Source: a bacterium HR27
Lineage (GTDB): Bacteria; Chloroflexota; Chloroflexia; Thermomicrobiales; Thermomicrobiaceae
Reading direction: 5' to 3'
DNA length: 8,759 bases
NCBI GenBank assembly: GCA_002898975.1
Contig: BEID01000033.1
Coordinates: 1 to 8,759 of the forward strand
Positions 6,250-8,759 of this stretch are shown here, in pieces. Position numbers and translations under genes: made by a program. Numbering within the stretch: the first letter of the stretch is position 1; every line of letters starts with the position of its first letter. Under the pieces are notes generated by a model. It was not told the DNA's origin, ran no database searches, and saw only the letters and a program-made list of their open reading frames with translations.

Positions 6250-6906
6250 TTGTTCGGGATCGACCTCGTCACCGTCATCCGTACGATCGGCACGCTCGGC
6301 GTCGCAGCGATCGTGTTCACGGAAAGTGGCCTTCTCATCGGTCTGTTCTTGCCCGGTGATTCCTTGCTGTTCACGGCTGGGTTTCTCGCCGCGCAGGGAT
6401 TCCTCGACATCCGCTGGCTCGTCCTGGCCTGTTTCCTCGCTGCAGTCGCCGGTGATCAAGTCGGCTACGCCTTCGGCTCGCGCGTCGGCCGTGCGTTGTT
6501 CCAACGGGAGGACACACGCCTCTTCAGGAAGGAGTATCTCTCCCGCACGGAGCGTTTCTTCGAGCGGCACGGCGGAAAGGCGGTCGTACTCGCCCGCTTC
6601 GTCCCGATCGTGCGCACCTGCACGCCGGTCGTGGCCGGTATGGGGCGCATGCGGTACCGGCGCTTCGTCCTGTTCAACGTCACCGGCGCACTCTTCTGGG
6701 CCGTCGGTGTGACGCTCAGCGGCTACTGGCTCGGCAGCGTCATCCCGGGTATCGATCGGTACCTGCTGCCGATCATCGCCGGCATCGTCCTCCTTTCGCT
6801 CGCGCCTTCCGTGCTTCACGTCTGGCGAGAACGTCGCCGTTCTCGGGCGGTACCACCCGTGGAAGAACCACTCCTCGTACACGACCGCGAACGCACGTCA
6901 CGCTGA
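6250..6906 (+). CDS. DedA family (VTT/SNARE-associated domain) integral membrane protein
   Basis: This is a 218-residue polytopic inner-membrane protein of the DedA family. Several members move or flip lipids such as undecaprenyl phosphate, and loss affects envelope integrity and proton-motive force. Family signatures are ESGLLIGLFLPGDSLL (25-40), with acidic Glu25 and Asp37 in the re-entrant region, GDQVGYAFG (68-76), and ARFVPIVRTCTPVVAGM (115-131), with Arg116, Pro119 and Arg122 matching the F-x-x-R-F-x-P-x-x-R-type motif. Hydrophobic segments lie near 8-24, 28-48, 56-77, 140-162 and 172-190. A basic patch (192-199) follows the last helix and the tail is polar. Length is normal. The TTG start is supported by AGGAGG at ideal distance. 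It is probably monocistronic, since the next gene has its own promoter 190 bp downstream. The substrate in this organism is unknown. Confidence 0.92.
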   Translation: MFGIDLVTVIRTIGTLGVAAIVFTESGLLIGLFLPGDSLLFTAGFLAAQGFLDIRWLVLACFLAAVAGDQVGYAFGSRVGRALFQREDTRLFRKEYLSRTERFFERHGGKAVVLARFVPIVRTCTPVVAGMGRMRYRRFVLFNVTGALFWAVGVTLSGYWLGSVIPGIDRYLLPIIAGIVLLSLAPSVLHVWRERRRSRAVPPVEEPLLVHDRERTSR

Positions 6907-7035
6907 CACCGGCCGCCGAGAGCCACACCATGGGTCGTGCGACCGCCCGTCGCAACCCGAGCGTCTGCAATATCCCTCGCGGGCTGAACATTCCCTCCAG
7001 CCGATAGCATGCAGCCGCCACGATGCGGACGCACC

Positions 7036-7066
7036 TTGCCGAACGCATGCACCCAGTCGCTATACT
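7036..7066 (+). promoter_or_regulatory. Promoter of the glutamine-synthetase-like gene
   Basis: TTGCCG (7036-7041) and TATACT (7061-7066) are spaced 19 bases apart. The -10 matches the sigma70 consensus in five of six positions. Transcription would start near 7073, giving a leader of about 24 bases that contains GGGAGG (7086-7091) five bases before the ATG. GCATGCA occurs just upstream (7007) and inside the spacer (7045), which could be a regulator site. Confidence 0.6.
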
Positions 7067-7096
7067 GTCGCCGTATGGGACGGTTGGGAGGACTCT

Positions 7097-8446
7097 ATGG
7101 ATATCGCGACCGTTACGCGGCTCTTGCGCGCAGCGGGCGTTCGCTGGATCCGCATCGAAATGGCTGACACCCACGGTATCGCCCGCTCGAAGAGCGTTCC
7201 CCTTTCCAAGTTCCCGGCTTACGCCGCCAAGGGAGTGAACTTCTACGGCGGTATGTTGCTCCAGGATGCATCAGGCTGGGATATTCCGCTCGAAGAGGAG
7301 CTTCCGCCCCCTGATTACCTCCTCAAGCCCGACCTGGATACGCTGACCCTCTTGCCGTATGCCCCCGGCGAGGCTCGCGTCATCGGAGACCTCTACCGTG
7401 ATGGAGCGCCAGCGCCCGAAGATCCTCGTGTCGTCTGCCGCCGTATCGTCGAACGCTTCCGGGAGCGCGGCTGGATACCCCGGAGCGCCTTCGAATACGA
7501 GTTCTACCTGCTGCACGCAGGCACGCGAGAGCCGATCTTCCGCGACAAGCAAATTTGCTCGACGCTCCGCAACAACTTCGACCCAGCCTGGCGCGACGAG
7601 CTGCTGACTGCGCTCGAGGCACACGGTATCGCCGTGTCGACACTCAGCGTCGAGAACGCACCAGGGCAGTTCGAGATCACTATCGATCCGGCAGACGGGA
7701 TCGCCGCTGCCGATCAAGCCTTCATGTTCCGCACGGTCGTGAAGGAAGTATCCCGGAAGCATGGCTACATCGCTACCTTCATGACGAAGCCCTTCATCGA
7801 TCAGGCTGCGTCCGGAACCCACCTCCATCACAGCCTCATCGATGCCTCGACCGGCCAGAACCTGTTCGCCGATCCGGATGGCCCGCACGGCCTCTCCGAA
7901 CTCGCCTGGCACTTCCTGGGCGGCCTCTTCGAGCACGCCCGCGCGTTGATCGCCGTGTTCTCGCCGACTCCGAACGACTACAAGCGCTATCAGCCAGGTC
8001 TCTTCGCACCGACCAGTGTCTGCTGGGGCTACGACAACCGGTCGGCCGCATTCCGTATCCCCGCCGACGCACACGGTAGCAAGGCACGCATCGAGAACCG
8101 GCTCGGTGGCGCAGCGGCCAATCCCTACATCGCTCTCGCCGCCTCCCTCGCCGCCGGCTGGGACGGTATCGAACGAAAGCTCAAGCCACCAGAGGCGATC
8201 CAGAAGGACGTGGGCTGGCTCGAAGGGCTGCCAGCGCTCCCGCGTTCCCTGGACGAAGCGCTCGATGCCCTCGAACAGGACACAGTGCTCTGCGAGCTGC
8301 TCGGGCATGCGTTCATCGAGACCTATGTCGCCGTCAAGCGGTGGGACGCTGAGAAATGTCGTCGCCGTTGCCCCGACTACTGCTCCCCGGAGTGGAACCG
8401 CCGCATCGACCCCTACGAGTGGGAGGAATACGGTGAGCTGATTTAG
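7097..8446 (+). CDS. Glutamine synthetase family ligase (PuuA/GlnT-like gamma-glutamyl-amine ligase type)
   Basis: This 449-residue protein has the complete glutamine-synthetase fold: an ATP-dependent ligase joining glutamate to ammonia or an amine, active as a cytosolic dodecamer. The N-terminal beta-grasp carries MADTHGIARSKSVPL (22-36), keeping the Asp used for ammonium activation. Metal and substrate motifs follow: FEYEFYLL (132-139, Glu133/Glu135), VENAPGQFEI (185-194, Glu186/Glu193), SGTHLHHSL (239-247), NDYKRYQPG (293-301), DNRSAAFRIP (313-322) and ARIENRLGG (330-338) with ANPYIALAASLAAGWDGI after it. The ENR-x-GG loop replaces the R-x-PD of ammonia-type enzymes, and the C-terminal EWNRRIDPYEWEEY lacks the GlnA adenylylation region. 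Both features resemble PuuA/GlnT-type ligases for polyamines or other amines. A strong GGGAGG supports the ATG. No polyamine catabolic genes are visible, so the amine substrate is unknown. Confidence 0.9.
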   Translation: MDIATVTRLLRAAGVRWIRIEMADTHGIARSKSVPLSKFPAYAAKGVNFYGGMLLQDASGWDIPLEEELPPPDYLLKPDLDTLTLLPYAPGEARVIGDLYRDGAPAPEDPRVVCRRIVERFRERGWIPRSAFEYEFYLLHAGTREPIFRDKQICSTLRNNFDPAWRDELLTALEAHGIAVSTLSVENAPGQFEITIDPADGIAAADQAFMFRTVVKEVSRKHGYIATFMTKPFIDQAASGTHLHHSLIDASTGQNLFADPDGPHGLSELAWHFLGGLFEHARALIAVFSPTPNDYKRYQPGLFAPTSVCWGYDNRSAAFRIPADAHGSKARIENRLGGAAANPYIALAASLAAGWDGIERKLKPPEAIQKDVGWLEGLPALPRSLDEALDALEQDTVLCELLGHAFIETYVAVKRWDAEKCRRRCPDYCSPEWNRRIDPYEWEEYGELI

Positions 8447-8462
8447 CGGGTTCGACCCGCTA
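8444..8462 (+). terminator. Hairpin starting at the stop codon of the GS-like gene
   Basis: TAGCGGGT and ACCCGCTA are exact reverse complements around TCG, an eight-pair GC-rich stem. The TAG at its 5' edge is the stop codon. There is no U-run after it, so it may slow or partly end transcription, or protect the mRNA 3' end, rather than act as a full intrinsic terminator. Confidence 0.4.
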
Positions 8463-8463
8463 C

Positions 8464-8487
8464 ACTTCACTGAAGTCGAGCTGCTCG
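8464..8487. repeat. Two adjacent perfect palindromes upstream of the debranching-enzyme gene
   Basis: ACTTCA-C-TGAAGT (8464-8476) is followed without a gap by CGAGC-T-GCTCG (8477-8487), each an exact inverted repeat with a one-base centre. They lie 19-42 bases before the debranching-enzyme start. Candidate operator sites; no regulator is identified. Confidence 0.4.
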
Positions 8488-8505
8488 GACTCGAGGCGGG
8501 GTTCG

Positions 8506-8759
8506 ATGGGACTCGCACGCGACGCGCGGATTCTCAAGGATGGTGAACTCTTCGTAGTCAGCGACGAGCGCGGCGATCTCCGCCGCACCTTTCCGGGTGC
8601 AGGCATTTACGCCCGCGACACGCGCTTTCTCAGTGAACTCTGGTTACTCCTCAATGGTGAGGAACCGGAGCTGTTCGACTCATCGGCTGAGCGAACGACA
8701 GTTGCGGTCTTCGAGTTCGGTAATACCGTGTTCCGTGACGAAGCAGGCCATGACGTCCT
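8506..8759 (+). CDS. Glycogen-debranching-type enzyme (GDE_N domain), N-terminal part
   Basis: Eighty-four complete codons are visible; the gene runs off the window end. The sequence opens ILKDGELFVVSDERGDLRR and continues with GIYARDTRFLSELWLLLNG at about 36-54, then EPELFDSS. This Tyr-x-Arg-Asp-Thr-Arg-Phe-Leu-Ser plus asparagine-glycine pattern is the hallmark of the N-terminal beta-sandwich of bacterial amylo-alpha-1,6-glucosidase-like debranching enzymes. These usually carry a C-terminal GH63/GH15-like (alpha/alpha)6 catalytic domain, which is outside the window. The true substrate (glycogen, glucosylglycerate or another glucoside) cannot be judged from this fragment. GAGGCGGGG at 8493-8501 supports the ATG. 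Only 59 bp separate it from the GS-like stop, and no promoter is obvious there, so read-through from the GS-like gene is plausible despite the hairpin. Confidence 0.85.
   Translation, partial: MGLARDARILKDGELFVVSDERGDLRRTFPGAGIYARDTRFLSELWLLLNGEEPELFDSSAERTTVAVFEFGNTVFRDEAGHDV

Noticed and set aside
7271..8518. 415-codon open frame on the minus strand across the GS-like gene
   Set aside because: Antisense shadow of a conserved enzyme gene; no domain or start signal.

Overview
The window is GC-rich, densely packed bacterial DNA with strong C/G preference at third codon positions. The gene set and protein style (NfeD-flotillin pair, tungsten-type aldehyde:ferredoxin oxidoreductase, GDE_N-type debranching enzyme) suggest a thermophilic Chloroflexota of the Thermomicrobia type. 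That placement is an inference from protein flavour, because no marker gene is present. There are no rRNA or tRNA genes, CRISPR arrays, insertion sequences or phage genes, so this looks like ordinary chromosome.

Layout. (1) 1-1817, plus strand: the 3' end of an NfeD-like membrane protein gene overlaps by 4 bp a flotillin gene, the classic membrane-microdomain pair. (2) 1762-2709, minus strand: an EamA/DMT-type ten-helix transporter gene whose 3' end overlaps the flotillin gene by 56 bp. (3) 2710-3051: a divergent control region. (4) 3052-5494, plus strand: a tight three-gene operon encoding a MoaD/ThiS-like sulfur carrier ending in Gly-Gly, a 602-residue aldehyde:ferredoxin oxidoreductase (AOR) family protein and an unrecognised 119-residue acidic coiled-coil protein, with gaps of 4 and 3 bp. 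(5) 5501-5959, minus strand: a RidA/YjgF-family gene, convergent with the AOR operon and only 6 bp from it. (6) 5960-6249: a divergent region with inverted repeats. (7) 6250-6906, plus strand: a DedA-family membrane protein gene with a TTG start. (8) 7097-8446, plus strand: a glutamine-synthetase-fold ligase closest in motifs to PuuA/GlnT gamma-glutamyl-amine ligases, with a clear promoter. (9) 8444-8495: four back-to-back inverted repeats. (10) 8506-end, plus strand: the N-terminal part of a glycogen-debranching-type enzyme gene.

Functional links. The clearest module is the AOR operon. The MoaD-like protein fits a sulfur donor role for the pyranopterin (Mo/W) cofactor, the AOR carries its expected 4Fe-4S cysteines, and the small coiled-coil protein is the candidate new component, since no ferredoxin-type electron-transfer subunit is present in the window. 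The DMT transporter, RidA, DedA and GS-like genes look like separate housekeeping or accessory units. Two plus-strand promoters, ahead of the moaD-like and GS-like genes, share a TTGCCG -35 and an NATACT -10.

No spectacular new system is visible. The items most worth a second look are the orphan third gene of the AOR operon and the packed palindromes between the GS-like and debranching genes.
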